Source: STC-113 sp964618565
GTDB lineage: Bacteria; Patescibacteriota; Gracilibacteria; BD1-5; UBA2023
DNA: 7,736 bases
Direction: 5' to 3'
Assembly: GCA_964618565.1 (NCBI GenBank)
Contig: CAZUBA010000050.1
Span: forward strand, 1-7,736
The position numbers and the translations under genes are program-made. Below the pieces are notes generated by a model, which had not been told where the DNA came from, searched no databases, and saw only the letters and a program-made list of their open reading frames with translations. Shown piece after piece: positions 1 through 5,906 of the stretch (positions are counted from its first letter, which is position 1; every line of letters begins with the position of its first letter).

Positions 1-55
1 TGATGTTATTTCAGCCAACATTTATCCCTCTTAAAAATGCTATGTATGCAGTCAT
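1..55 (-). CDS. DUF1697 family protein, N-terminal fragment
   Basis: Only the first 18 codons are in the window and the gene runs off its left edge. Read on the minus strand from ATG at 55, the protein begins MTAYIAFLRGINVGGNNI. This matches the characteristic N-terminus of DUF1697 proteins (YIALLRGINVGG-type), a widespread bacterial family of small soluble proteins with no settled biochemical role. The second glycine of the conserved pair is encoded by TGA (complement of 11-13), so under the standard code the gene would stop after 14 residues; this is one of the clearest signs of UGA = Gly here. No SD precedes the ATG. The gene is divergent from the orphan at 265, with about 209 bases between them. 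The family call rests on the N-terminal motif alone. Confidence 0.82.
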
Positions 56-208
56 GGAATGTGTTATTAAAATTTTCTATTGAGAAATGATTTAAATCTA
101 GATCTTTCTTTAAATTGATTTCTTGATTTTATCCATAAAAAGCTTTTCCACAATACTTTATGTTCTTTAATCTGTCTTTGCCAATAAGGAGGAATTTACG
201 TTTTTCGA

Positions 209-237
209 TTTTCATATGCGTGCATTTTCCATATAAT
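209..237 (+). promoter_or_regulatory. Possible promoter for the orphan gene at 265
   Basis: A perfect TATAAT (232-237) lies about 28 bases before the ATG at 265, giving an expected transcript start near 244 and a leader of roughly 20 bases. The -35 region 17 bases upstream (209-214, TTTTCA) is a weak match. The rest of the divergent gap, 56-208, shows no gene I can support. Confidence 0.3.
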
Positions 238-264
238 GCTCCCCGAATAATCTAAAAATCAAAA

Positions 265-945
265 ATGAAGCAAGTAACACAGAATTCAATAATAAATATA
301 GATGAGAATAAATTTGATAATAAGTTCCTTTTTATAATTCCTCTGGAAGCAACTTTTGAAAATGAGGTCGATTTGGCAACATTGCTATCATCTTCAAAAA
401 ACCCTAATCTGGATTATAAAAAAGATTATAAGCTATGGAGTGAGGTTTATTCGCCGAAGGACGAGCTTCGCATATTCACTGAAGTTTTTGAAGATGCCAT
501 AAAAAATGATAAGAAAATTCATATTTCAAACATTTCGCTTTCTGAAGAGATCGAGATGGTAAAAGACCTATACCTTGAGCTAGGCTATTTCAATAAAGAA
601 TTAAATAGATTTGAAATCGACTTCAATGACTCGCCCATAACCATATGAGTCAGCATGAATAATATAATCTATAGCTTCAAAGATTATAAACAACTAAAAG
701 AAAAAATCCTTTTTGTGCCTCCTCCAAGAGAGCCTAAGCATCAAAAATCAATAAGATCCGCGATAAATTCTTGAATAATATCAACAATAAGCTTAAATAA
801 TCCAAGTGGGGACAAGATTCACATAGAATCAATGATCAAAGAAGAAAAAACGAGTCTCGTAAGACTCGCTTCAATGCTTTATTATAATTTCAAGAACAGG
901 GGATTTGAGGTGAAGGCTTGAGAATTAACGATTCTTGTTAAATAG
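265..945 (+). CDS. Orphan soluble protein of 226 aa
   Basis: I do not recognise this protein. Read with UGA = Gly it is 226 residues long, with TGA at residues 128, 170 and 219, and ends at TAG 943-945. Under the standard code only the first 127 residues would be seen. It has no signal peptide or membrane segment. The first half is acidic and probably helical (LWSEVYSPKDELRIFTEVFE region, about residues 57-76); the second half holds a basic, proline-containing stretch (FVPPPREPKHQKS, about 151-163). The ATG at 265 is the first start after an in-frame TAA at 253; no SD is visible. The gene converges on the sortase unit and its last 8 bases overlap the end of the small membrane-protein gene. 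A minus-strand terminator (845-868) lies inside its coding sequence. Existence of the gene is well supported; its function is unknown. Confidence 0.72.
845..868 (-). terminator. Intrinsic terminator of the sortase unit, inside the convergent gene
   Basis: On the minus strand a 7-bp perfect stem (CGAGTCT/AGACTCG, 851-857 with 862-868) and a 4-base loop are followed by six T (complement of 845-850). This is a classic Rho-independent terminator for transcription from the sortase side, about 70 bases past the stop at 938. It lies within the coding sequence of the gene at 265-945. On the plus strand there is no T-tract after the stem, so it should act in one direction only. Confidence 0.55.
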
Positions 946-1249
946 TGCTGGTTTTTAATCCTGCGCTAAGAAGTGATTCTTCAATCTCTTTTTCAAGTTC
1001 AGTCTGAACTTCCTTCATCATTATGAGCTCTTTTATCTTATTTTTATTATCTTCTTTCTTTTTCTCTTCTGCTGAAACTATAAAATAGCCTTTTAAAAAT
1101 GGGCCAATATAGTAGAAAACCAATCAAACCGCTGCTATTACAGCAGCTAGCGTTAGCAGGCTTAAGTCTAAATTGCCTCAGAAGATATCCAGCTTGAACA
1201 TATCTAGATTTTTCGGATCATATTGGAAATTGTAAGTGCTTACTTTCAT
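938..1249 (-). CDS. Small membrane protein with charged coiled-coil tail
   Basis: The protein has 103 residues with UGA = Gly at residues 24 and 42. Residues 1-27 are polar. Residues about 28-52 form one hydrophobic helix (LSLLTLAAVIAAVGLVFYYI). Residues about 60-95 are highly charged (Lys/Glu) and look like a helical coiled coil (KNKIKELIMMKEVQTELEKE). The ATG at 1249 lies only 11 bases past the sortase stop (TAA 1261-1263), so the two genes almost certainly share one transcript and may be translationally coupled; no SD is present. The family is not recognised. From context I infer a small membrane partner of the sortase or of cell-envelope assembly. Reading only from the TTG at 1123 would miss the N-terminus and half the membrane helix. 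Confidence 0.75.
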
Positions 1250-1260
1250 ATTTTTTGCGA

Positions 1261-2505
1261 TTATTGAGTTACTGATTTAAGCTCAGCGAAAGCTATAAGC
1301 CTATTTAATGAAGTACCTATCGGCCAACATGTCATAAGGCTGAGTTCTTTCTTGGTTGGGTCTCTTTCTAATATCTTTACATCACCCGGTTTGATTACTT
1401 TTTTTTCTTTGATCACGTAAGTGTATTTTTTCTGATTATAATAGACTATTATCTCATCTCAGAAATTAAGAACATCCAACATGGCAAAAACTTCATTATA
1501 ATCTCATTTCAGCCATGGATAATTTGATGAATGCCCGAATATGAATGCATTTCCAGTTTCGCCTGGCTTTGCAGTTCATGGATAGCGTAGGACTCATTTT
1601 TCCAATTCGTTCATGAATATGTTCTCTAGATTAGTGAAATCAAGATTTCATCTTCTTGCGTCAACATCAACAAGGGGCACATTCTTGCCTATTTTTGGTA
1701 TTATTATCCTATTCTCATAAGGAACGATGTCAACGCTCAGATTTACATTTGAATTAAGCGGCACAAGCTTCTTAGGCGAGAAATATGTATCCCGAAGCTG
1801 GGCATTATCTTCGGCGAGCTTTTTTTGTATTGTCTGTTGCTGGTCTTTTCATAGAAGTGTATTTTCTTCATCTGCAAATACCTTGATTTTAGAATTATCG
1901 ATTACGCTTAATATTTCTCTGCTTGAGTTCTTAAGATTTCCTGGATTTATGAAATTATAAGCTATAGTTGAATATGCTGAATAATTAGCTGCTCAAAGAA
2001 GTATGAAAAATACTAATGTAGAAACTATGACATAATTTGCAAGAAATTTCACCTTGTCCGCAAAGAACTGAGATATTTTCTTATGTTTTCTTTCTGAATT
2101 GATCTTTTCAAGTTCTTGTTCGAATCTTTTCTGTGATGAATCATCTGTCGTAGTTTCTGATCAGATAGTTATAAGTGAAACAGGATCAATAGCATCTATC
2201 ATCTTCAAGAAATCGTCAGCCTTATCTGATTCCATTTGGATCGGAGCTTCAATGAAGGCTTCTTCAGTTATTTGCTCTTCCTGGACGGGAATAAATTCTT
2301 CTACTGAAGGTTCAGCCATAACCAGAGGCTCTTCTGATGAAGAAGGCATAGCTTCGGCTTCAGTGGTTTCCACGGAAGCAAGGGCATCGTTTATCTCTAA
2401 TTTTTCATCTAGTCCAGATATAAGGCTGGATAAATCTAGCTCTGGCGTTGAAGGCTCTATGTTGTTGATTATAGACGCATCTGTAACGTCTGTAATTTCT
2501 TGCAT
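1261..2505 (-). CDS. Sortase family transpeptidase with long acidic N-terminal domain
   Basis: This 414-residue protein is a sortase, a membrane-anchored cysteine transpeptidase that cleaves sorting signals and attaches surface proteins to envelope acceptors or to each other. The catalytic triad is visible: His325 in FIFGHSSNYPW, Cys393 in LMTCWPIGT and Arg402 nine residues after the Cys. The upstream GTAKPGETGN stretch and the beta-rich YTYVIKEKKVI segment fit the sortase barrel. Residues about 154-173 form one membrane helix, giving N-in/C-out topology. Unusually, about 150 residues precede the helix; they are very acidic and low in complexity (many Glu, Ser, Ala), so the cytoplasmic tail is long and probably disordered. 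Eight glycines are encoded by TGA (115, 171, 219, 286, 304, 310, 334, 349); standard decoding would break the gene into pieces. The ATG at 2505 is preceded by a good promoter but no SD. I cannot assign a sortase class with confidence. Confidence 0.9.
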
Positions 2506-2553
2506 TTTGTTTTTATTTTAATATGTATTTTTATTTGTTTTGCCACTTAAGGC

Positions 2554-2582
2554 AGTCTACCATACTTTTTTTCAAAGGTCAA
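2554..2582 (-). promoter_or_regulatory. Promoter of the sortase unit
   Basis: On the minus strand, TTGACC (complement of 2577-2582), a 17-base spacer and TAGACT (complement of 2554-2559) form a sigma-70-type promoter. The -10 is preceded by TGG, an extended -10 element. The transcript should start near 2547, about 42 bases before the sortase ATG. The -35 touches the T-tract of the upstream rpsU terminator. A short inverted repeat (TGCC-ACTTAA-GGCA, 2541-2554) falls at the expected start point. Confidence 0.6.
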
Positions 2583-2611
2583 AAAAAGTCCGAACTTTTT
2601 CGGACTTTTTT
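2581..2611. terminator. Intrinsic terminator after rpsU
   Basis: A 7-bp GC-containing stem (GTCCGAA/TTCGGAC, 2588-2594 with 2599-2605) is extended by A/T pairs and flanked by runs of A and T on both sides, so it could act in either direction. It sits 24 bases past the rpsU stop on the minus strand and separates rpsU from the sortase promoter. Confidence 0.8.
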
Positions 2612-2634
2612 ATTGACAAATTGTGATTTTATTA

Positions 2635-2829
2635 TTAACGATTATTAAGAGCTCTGTATCATTCTCTGATTATAGCCTTTTCTCTAAGTTTTCTCTCAGA
2701 TAATCATTTAACTGCGTAACGTTCTTTTCTTAACTTATTTGCTATCCTGGTCTGGAAAAACATTTTTTTGTATCTTAGTACGAGTTTCTCGTTTGACTCA
2801 GATTTATTTCTTATAGCATAAATTAACAT
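2635..2829 (-). CDS. rpsU: Small ribosomal subunit protein bS21
   Basis: This 64-residue, strongly basic protein matches bS21 in length and layout: a short N-terminal strand (LIYAIRNKSE), a first helix carrying the NEKLVLRYKKM segment, a middle LRKERYAVKG turn and a basic C-terminal helix (SERKLREKAIIREGYRAL). bS21 binds the 30S platform next to the 3' end of 16S rRNA and assists mRNA binding at initiation. Two glycines are TGA codons (VKG-LSER and REG-YRAL). The start at 2829 is fixed by a good SD (complement of 2836-2841, AGGGAG, 6 bases before ATG), the best SD in the window. It has its own promoter (2871-2898) and terminator (2581-2611), although the basic orphan upstream could read through into it. 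Confidence 0.85.
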
Positions 2830-2835
2830 TTAATT

Positions 2836-2841
2836 CTCCCT
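2836..2841 (-). promoter_or_regulatory. Shine-Dalgarno sequence of rpsU
   Basis: AGGGAG on the minus strand can form a six-pair helix (one G-U) with a standard anti-SD CCUCC(U) tail and is 6 bases from the ATG. It decides the rpsU start. None of the other larger genes in this window has a comparable element. Confidence 0.65.
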
Positions 2842-2870
2842 GTTTAAAAATAAAATAATTGGGTGCGCAA

Positions 2871-2898
2871 ATTCTATGAAAAATGACAATTTTGTCAA
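2871..2898 (-). promoter_or_regulatory. Promoter of rpsU with overlapping inverted repeat
   Basis: TTGACA (complement of 2893-2898, perfect -35) and TAGAAT (complement of 2871-2876) are 16 bases apart. The expected transcript start is near 2864, a leader of about 35 bases carrying the SD. The promoter begins just after the stop codon of the upstream gene (2900-2902). An inverted repeat TGACAA-TT-TTGTCA (2884-2897) covers most of the -35 and the spacer and could be an operator. Confidence 0.6.
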
Positions 2899-2899
2899 A

Positions 2900-3178
2900 T
2901 TATTTTTTGATTTGCTTGAATTTCTCTTCCTTATTGAATATATAATGCAAAAAAGTTGCTATGCTTCTGCCGATTTTGATTCATGTTGGCTTTTTCCAAA
3001 AACCCTTTGGACCGGTGTGCAAAACAAAATTCAAAACATCCAAAAATCTATTTTCATTGAGCGGAGATGTTTTTTTGCTGCCTGATAAATGCCTGAAGAA
3101 CAAAAAGACGCTTTCTCATAAAGATCTGAGGAAATTAATTGCCAATTCGAAAATTATTATTATCTTGTTTTGCTTCAT
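2900..3178 (-). CDS. Basic orphan protein of 92 aa upstream of rpsU
   Basis: I do not recognise this protein. With UGA = Gly this minus-strand frame is open for 97 codons; from the ATG at 3178 it gives 92 residues. Two TGA codons fall in plausible glycine sites (SLG-ESV, about residue 21, and KPTG-IKIG, about residue 66). The N-terminal part (MKQNKIIIIFELAINFL) is hydrophobic; the remainder is Lys/Arg-rich with an aromatic GFWKKP segment and ends in a run of Lys, suggesting nucleic-acid or membrane-surface contact. Support for a real gene: the long open frame in AT-rich DNA, a stop placed immediately before the rpsU -35, and a promoter-like pair upstream. There is no SD. Plus-strand frames in the same place look like shadows. 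Confidence 0.55.
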
Positions 3179-3197
3179 AAAGGGATTTTCTTATTAA

Positions 3198-3226
3198 TTT
3201 TTAAACATATTCCAAATAAAAGTCAA
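3198..3226 (-). promoter_or_regulatory. Possible promoter of the basic orphan gene
   Basis: TTGACT (complement of 3221-3226) and TAAAAA (complement of 3198-3203) are 17 bases apart on the minus strand. This predicts a leader of only about a dozen bases before the ATG at 3178, similar to the short leader of the hydrolase gene at 7139. The -10 is a weak match. Confidence 0.4.
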
Positions 3227-3242
3227 ACATATTTGCCTTTAC

Positions 3243-3271
3243 TTTATTGGAAATATTAATATAAATATAAT
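3243..3271 (+). promoter_or_regulatory. Possible promoter of the membrane protein gene at 3305
   Basis: A perfect TATAAT at 3266-3271 lies 33 bases before the ATG; the -35 region 17 bases upstream (3243-3248, TTTATT) is weak. The surrounding DNA is so AT-rich that chance matches are common. Confidence 0.33.
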
Positions 3272-3304
3272 GTATCTTCGCGATTGATATTTTAAACAAA
3301 TCAA

Positions 3305-3934
3305 ATGAATTATATACTGAATTCAAAAAATAGAAAATTGAAATATAAACTTCATCTTTTGGTCGATAGATTGAGCTTTAATTTTCTTAATCTTACAGCC
3401 AGCCAAAAGATAGTTTTTTTAGGAATCATCCTTTGTTTCTTCTCTCTTTTCTTTACTTGGTTTACCGTTGAATATGACGGAATCACCCCATACAGCTCTT
3501 TTAATATCGTATCATGACACGTGGGATATTTCATAGGGCTTATCTTGATTTTCCTCACATTTCTCATCCTTTCGAATAAAAACAAGGAAAAGCTTAAGAC
3601 AAAAACCTGAGTTATTTTTCATGATTATACGATAATCGTATTTTCTTGAATTATAATTTTCTTGCTTACCCTAGTGATTTTCAATTCAATTAGGGGACTC
3701 ACGACGTTTTCTAAATGAATATCAATCTGAAAATGAATCATTTTTGAGGTGGTCGGATCTATATTTGTGCTTTTGGGCTGAGTATTGAGCTATAGGGAAA
3801 AGAAGCAGGAAATATTGTCAAAGATATATATAGAAAATTCAAAATTTGAAGCTCAGCAGGATCTAGAGGATTATAAGGATATACTAAGTTCCCCTGCATG
3901 AAATAATAAATCAAACATGAGTTTACCGATTTAA
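3305..3934 (+). CDS. Four-helix integral membrane protein, unknown family
   Basis: This 209-residue protein has a Lys-rich cytoplasmic start (residues 1-32), four hydrophobic helices at about 34-54 (KIVFLGIILCFFSLFFTWF), 71-90 (VGYFIGLILIFLTFLIL), 106-127 and 145-163 (IIFEVVGSIFVLLGG), and a charged tail (about 165-209). Lysines cluster between helices 2 and 3 and after helix 4, while the loops after helices 1 and 3 carry less charge, so the positive-inside rule predicts both termini in the cytoplasm. Eight glycines are TGA codons (71, 102, 115, 138, 142, 144, 159, 199), several inside helices; standard decoding would give a 70-residue fragment. No SD precedes the ATG. It is followed within 26 bases by a strong terminator, so it is probably monocistronic. 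I know no family match and suggest no function. Confidence 0.8.
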
Positions 3935-3959
3935 TGTTTATTATTGGTCAAATATTACC

Positions 3960-3988
3960 ATCCCGAAGAGATAATTCGGGATTTTTTA
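3960..3988 (+). terminator. Intrinsic terminator after the membrane protein gene
   Basis: An 8-bp perfect stem (ATCCCGAA/TTCGGGAT, 3960-3967 with 3975-3982) with a 7-base loop is followed by a T-run ending at 3987. Confidence 0.85.
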
Positions 3989-4057
3989 TTGTAAATTATT
4001 ATTTTTAAGCCAAAATATAAGGAAAGCGGATTTTTTTCCACTTGACATATCTCATTT

Positions 4058-4086
4058 TTGATAAAAAAAACTTAAAAAAATACAAT
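4058..4086 (+). promoter_or_regulatory. Upstream promoter in the gap before the sigma4-HARE gene
   Basis: TTGATA (4058-4063), a 17-base spacer and TACAAT (4081-4086) form a good sigma-70-type pair with an expected start near 4093. It lies upstream of a tiny SD-preceded reading frame (4125-4187) and of a second promoter at 4190-4219. Apart from these elements and the terminator, I see nothing in the 3935-4261 gap. Confidence 0.42.
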
Positions 4087-4124
4087 AATCTCAAAAGCTT
4101 GAAAGCGCTTAAGGATGCCTATCA

Positions 4125-4187
4125 ATGCTGAGTATAAAAAATTTATTCTTCAAAGCTCTTATTTTAACTGTTTTTTTTGTGAAATAA
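4125..4187 (+). CDS. Possible 20-aa hydrophobic leader peptide
   Basis: ATG at 4125 opens a 20-codon frame (a short basic N-terminus, then FFKALILTVFFVK) ending at TAA 4185-4187. An AAGGA (4111-4115) lies 9 bases before the ATG, and a promoter at 4058-4086 would place the frame about 32 bases into the transcript. The stop is directly followed by the -35 of the next promoter (4190). It could be a leader peptide, a small membrane peptide or chance; T-rich DNA yields hydrophobic codons easily. Confidence 0.22.
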   Translation: MLSIKNLFFKALILTVFFVK

Positions 4188-4189
4188 TC

Positions 4190-4219
4190 TTGACTTTTGA
4201 AGAAAAAAAATTATACAAT
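4190..4219 (+). promoter_or_regulatory. Proximal promoter of the sigma4-HARE gene
   Basis: TTGACT (4190-4195), an 18-base spacer and TACAAT (4214-4219) predict a transcript start near 4226, 36 bases before the ATG at 4262. Its position supports starting the protein at 4262 rather than at the in-frame ATG at 4115, which would lie upstream of this promoter. Confidence 0.55.
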
Positions 4220-4261
4220 AGGCAGTGTTTTAAATTTATCTTTAATATAAAACTTCCCTCG

Positions 4262-5317
4262 ATGGTAACAAAAAATTCAGAAATCATGCAGGACTTTACA
4301 GGTATTCTGCAAAATTTGACGGAAAAAGAACGTACGATAATCTCAAGACGAATCGGTCTTGGCGGTGAAAAAGAAACCTTACAGGATATAGGTAATAGCT
4401 ACCGTATTACTCGTGAGAGAGTTAGGCAGATAGAAGACGTATGAATCAAGAAGATAGGACGTATAATCAAAACTACAAAATTATCAAAAATTCAAGAGGA
4501 ATCAGAGAAAGTTCTTCGTATGCATGGGGGCCTTCTTATAAGAGATAGGATTGTTTCATCTCTAATAAATGAGATGAAATTGGATTCTGACATCAATTCT
4601 GAAGTAATAGAAATGATTATCCAGTCAAACTTCAATATAAATAAATCAAAACCTCAGCTTTGAGCCAGAACTCATTTTTTCTTTCCTGAAATAAACAAGA
4701 AGCTGGTTAATGAGGTACACAAAGAAGCTTATAAGATTTTGAAGAAAAAAGGTGATATCATGGAGAATTCCTCTCTATATGAAATGATCAAGATAAACCT
4801 TTTCTCACAATTCGGAAAGGTCGAAACTGTTCTTATTGATTCAATTCTTGATATCTTTACTGATATAGTCAAGGGAGAAGAAAAATTCCTAGGCCTTGAA
4901 AAATGGAAGATACTTAATCCTTCTACACTTAAGGATAAAGCAATCTATGTAATGAAAAAAGAGAAAAAGCCAATTCACTTCGTTGAGCTTACAAATCTTA
5001 TCTCCAATCATTTCGGTGAAGCTGTAAAAGTTGCAACAATCCATAATGAGCTTATAAGAAATAATGAATTCGTACTTATAGGAAGAGGTATTTATGTACT
5101 TAAGGAATGGGGTTACAAGCCAGGGACTGTTATTGATGTTATAGTTGATATTTTGGCAAAAGCTAAAGCTCCGCTATCTACAGATGATATCATTTCTAGA
5201 GTCCTGAAGACAAGAAAAGTTAAGAATTCTACAGTATATATGAATCTTCAAAATAGAAAATACGTACAAAGAGTCTGAAGAAATATGTATAGATTAAAAG
5301 AATGAGTAATCGCGTAA
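4262..5317 (+). CDS. Sigma-70 region 4 / HARE-HTH domain protein
   Basis: From the ATG at 4262 this is a 351-residue DNA-binding regulator. Residues about 12-70 match sigma-70 region 4, the helix-turn-helix that contacts -35 elements: NLTEKERTIISRRIGL, then TLQDIGNSYRITRERVRQIE. Sigma regions 2 and 3 are absent, so it cannot be an ordinary sigma factor. Residues about 75-215 are helical linker. Residues about 220-285 match a HARE-HTH winged helix, the fold of the RNA polymerase delta subunit (KPIHFVELTNLISNHFGEA, then FVLIGRGIYVLKEWGY), and about 286-351 resemble a second, diverged winged helix (PLSTDDIISRVL, VQRVGRNMYRL). TGA encodes Gly at residues 61 and 134 and twice near the C-terminus (5276, 5303); stop is TAA 5315-5317. 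An in-frame ATG at 4115 would add 49 Phe/Cys-rich residues unlike the rest, and a promoter lies inside that stretch, so I prefer 4262. I infer an RNA-polymerase-associated transcription factor. Confidence 0.82.
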
Positions 5318-5865
5318 TGAATAATGAAAAATAACAAAAATCCTCTCTGGTCCAGAGAGGATTTTTTAATGTCTTGATCTTTAATTCCTGCTCTGTAATC
5401 AAGATAAGCTAGAGTTTTTTCAAATTTTGGAAGTCAACAAAGATATGTGTCTGCGCTTTTCCATGAATATTCAAAAACAATCGTGGCAAATCTTAAATGA
5501 GGATTATTCTTGTGGAGTTCAGGATTTTTGACTATCTTGATTTCTGGGATAACAAAGGTTCATTTATCCTTATCATATGTAATTCATGTATCTTCCAGTC
5601 AAGTTATCCATAATGAGCTTATCTGATCCTTATGATTGGCAATGACAGAAACTTCGCCATGAGTGAAATCCAGACCCGATAACAGCTTGGTATATTTGAA
5701 TCTCGGATGAGGTCTGATGGAACTATATATTCATCTTTTAATAGCCTCTTCTTCTCCTCTAAGGATTTCTGCTACGCTTGTTGCAAATTCTACTGGAAAA
5801 ACGTGTGAAACAGGAATATTTTCTGAATCATGCGGATTTCAGTTTTCTTTATTTCAATTGAGCAT
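5113..5865 (-). CDS. Orphan protein downstream of the hydrolase gene; 3' end uncertain
   Basis: I do not recognise this protein. From ATG 5865, the first start after an in-frame TAA at 5875-5877, the frame is convincing for about 166 codons: TGA at glycine-like sites (residues 4 and 9, IKRG-IYS, WITG-LEDTG-ITY, YLCG-LPKF) and a mixed soluble composition with no signal peptide or membrane helix. It starts 41 bases after the hydrolase stop, so the two are probably cotranscribed. The 3' end is odd. The frame passes through the shared terminator hairpin (5336-5367) and meets no TAA/TAG until 5113-5115, deep inside the opposing sigma4-HARE gene, a 205-base antisense overlap giving 250 residues. 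The residues after about 170 look like chance sequence. A single-base indel near the end could restore a stop at 5381-5383 or 5366-5368. Treat 5368-5865 as reliable and the rest as unresolved. Confidence 0.55.
5336..5367. terminator. Bidirectional intrinsic terminator between convergent genes
   Basis: A perfect stem (AATCCTCTCT/AGAGAGGATT core, around the loop GGTCC at 5349-5353) is flanked by A's on the left and T's on the right, so both strands have a stem followed by a T-tract. It lies 19 bases past the sigma4-HARE stop and would also end transcription of the minus-strand orphan gene. Confidence 0.88.
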
Positions 5866-5906
5866 ATATAGATTTTATAATAAAATTAAACCTTAAGGAT
5901 ATAGGA

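Noticed and set aside
186..192. Perfect AAGGAGG on the plus strand
   Set aside because: No ATG, GTG or TTG follows at a usable distance, and the first ATG (215) opens only six codons. Probably chance.
129..215. Minus-strand 28-codon frame starting MKIEKRKFLLIG
   Set aside because: Too short to support, with no SD and no good promoter; could be a decayed gene but nothing shows it.
1727..2521. Plus-strand open frames at 1727-1960 and 2099-2521
   Set aside because: They lie antisense to the sortase gene, whose catalytic motifs and acidic tail explain this stretch. The Ser-rich composition of the second is the complement of the Glu/Ser-rich tail.
2876..3197. Plus-strand frames at 2876-3085 and 2961-3197
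   Set aside because: They overlap the rpsU promoter or lack an upstream signal, have no TGA-as-Gly support at plausible sites, and look like shadows of the longer minus-strand frame at 2900-3178.
3352..3585. Minus-strand frame at 3352-3585
   Set aside because: It is antisense to the four-helix membrane protein, whose hydrophobic pattern and eight glycine TGA codons are much better evidence.
4115..4261. 49-residue N-terminal extension of the sigma4-HARE protein
   Set aside because: The extension is Phe/Cys-rich and unlike the rest, and a TTGACT-18-TACAAT promoter lies inside it, so a start at 4262 is preferred.
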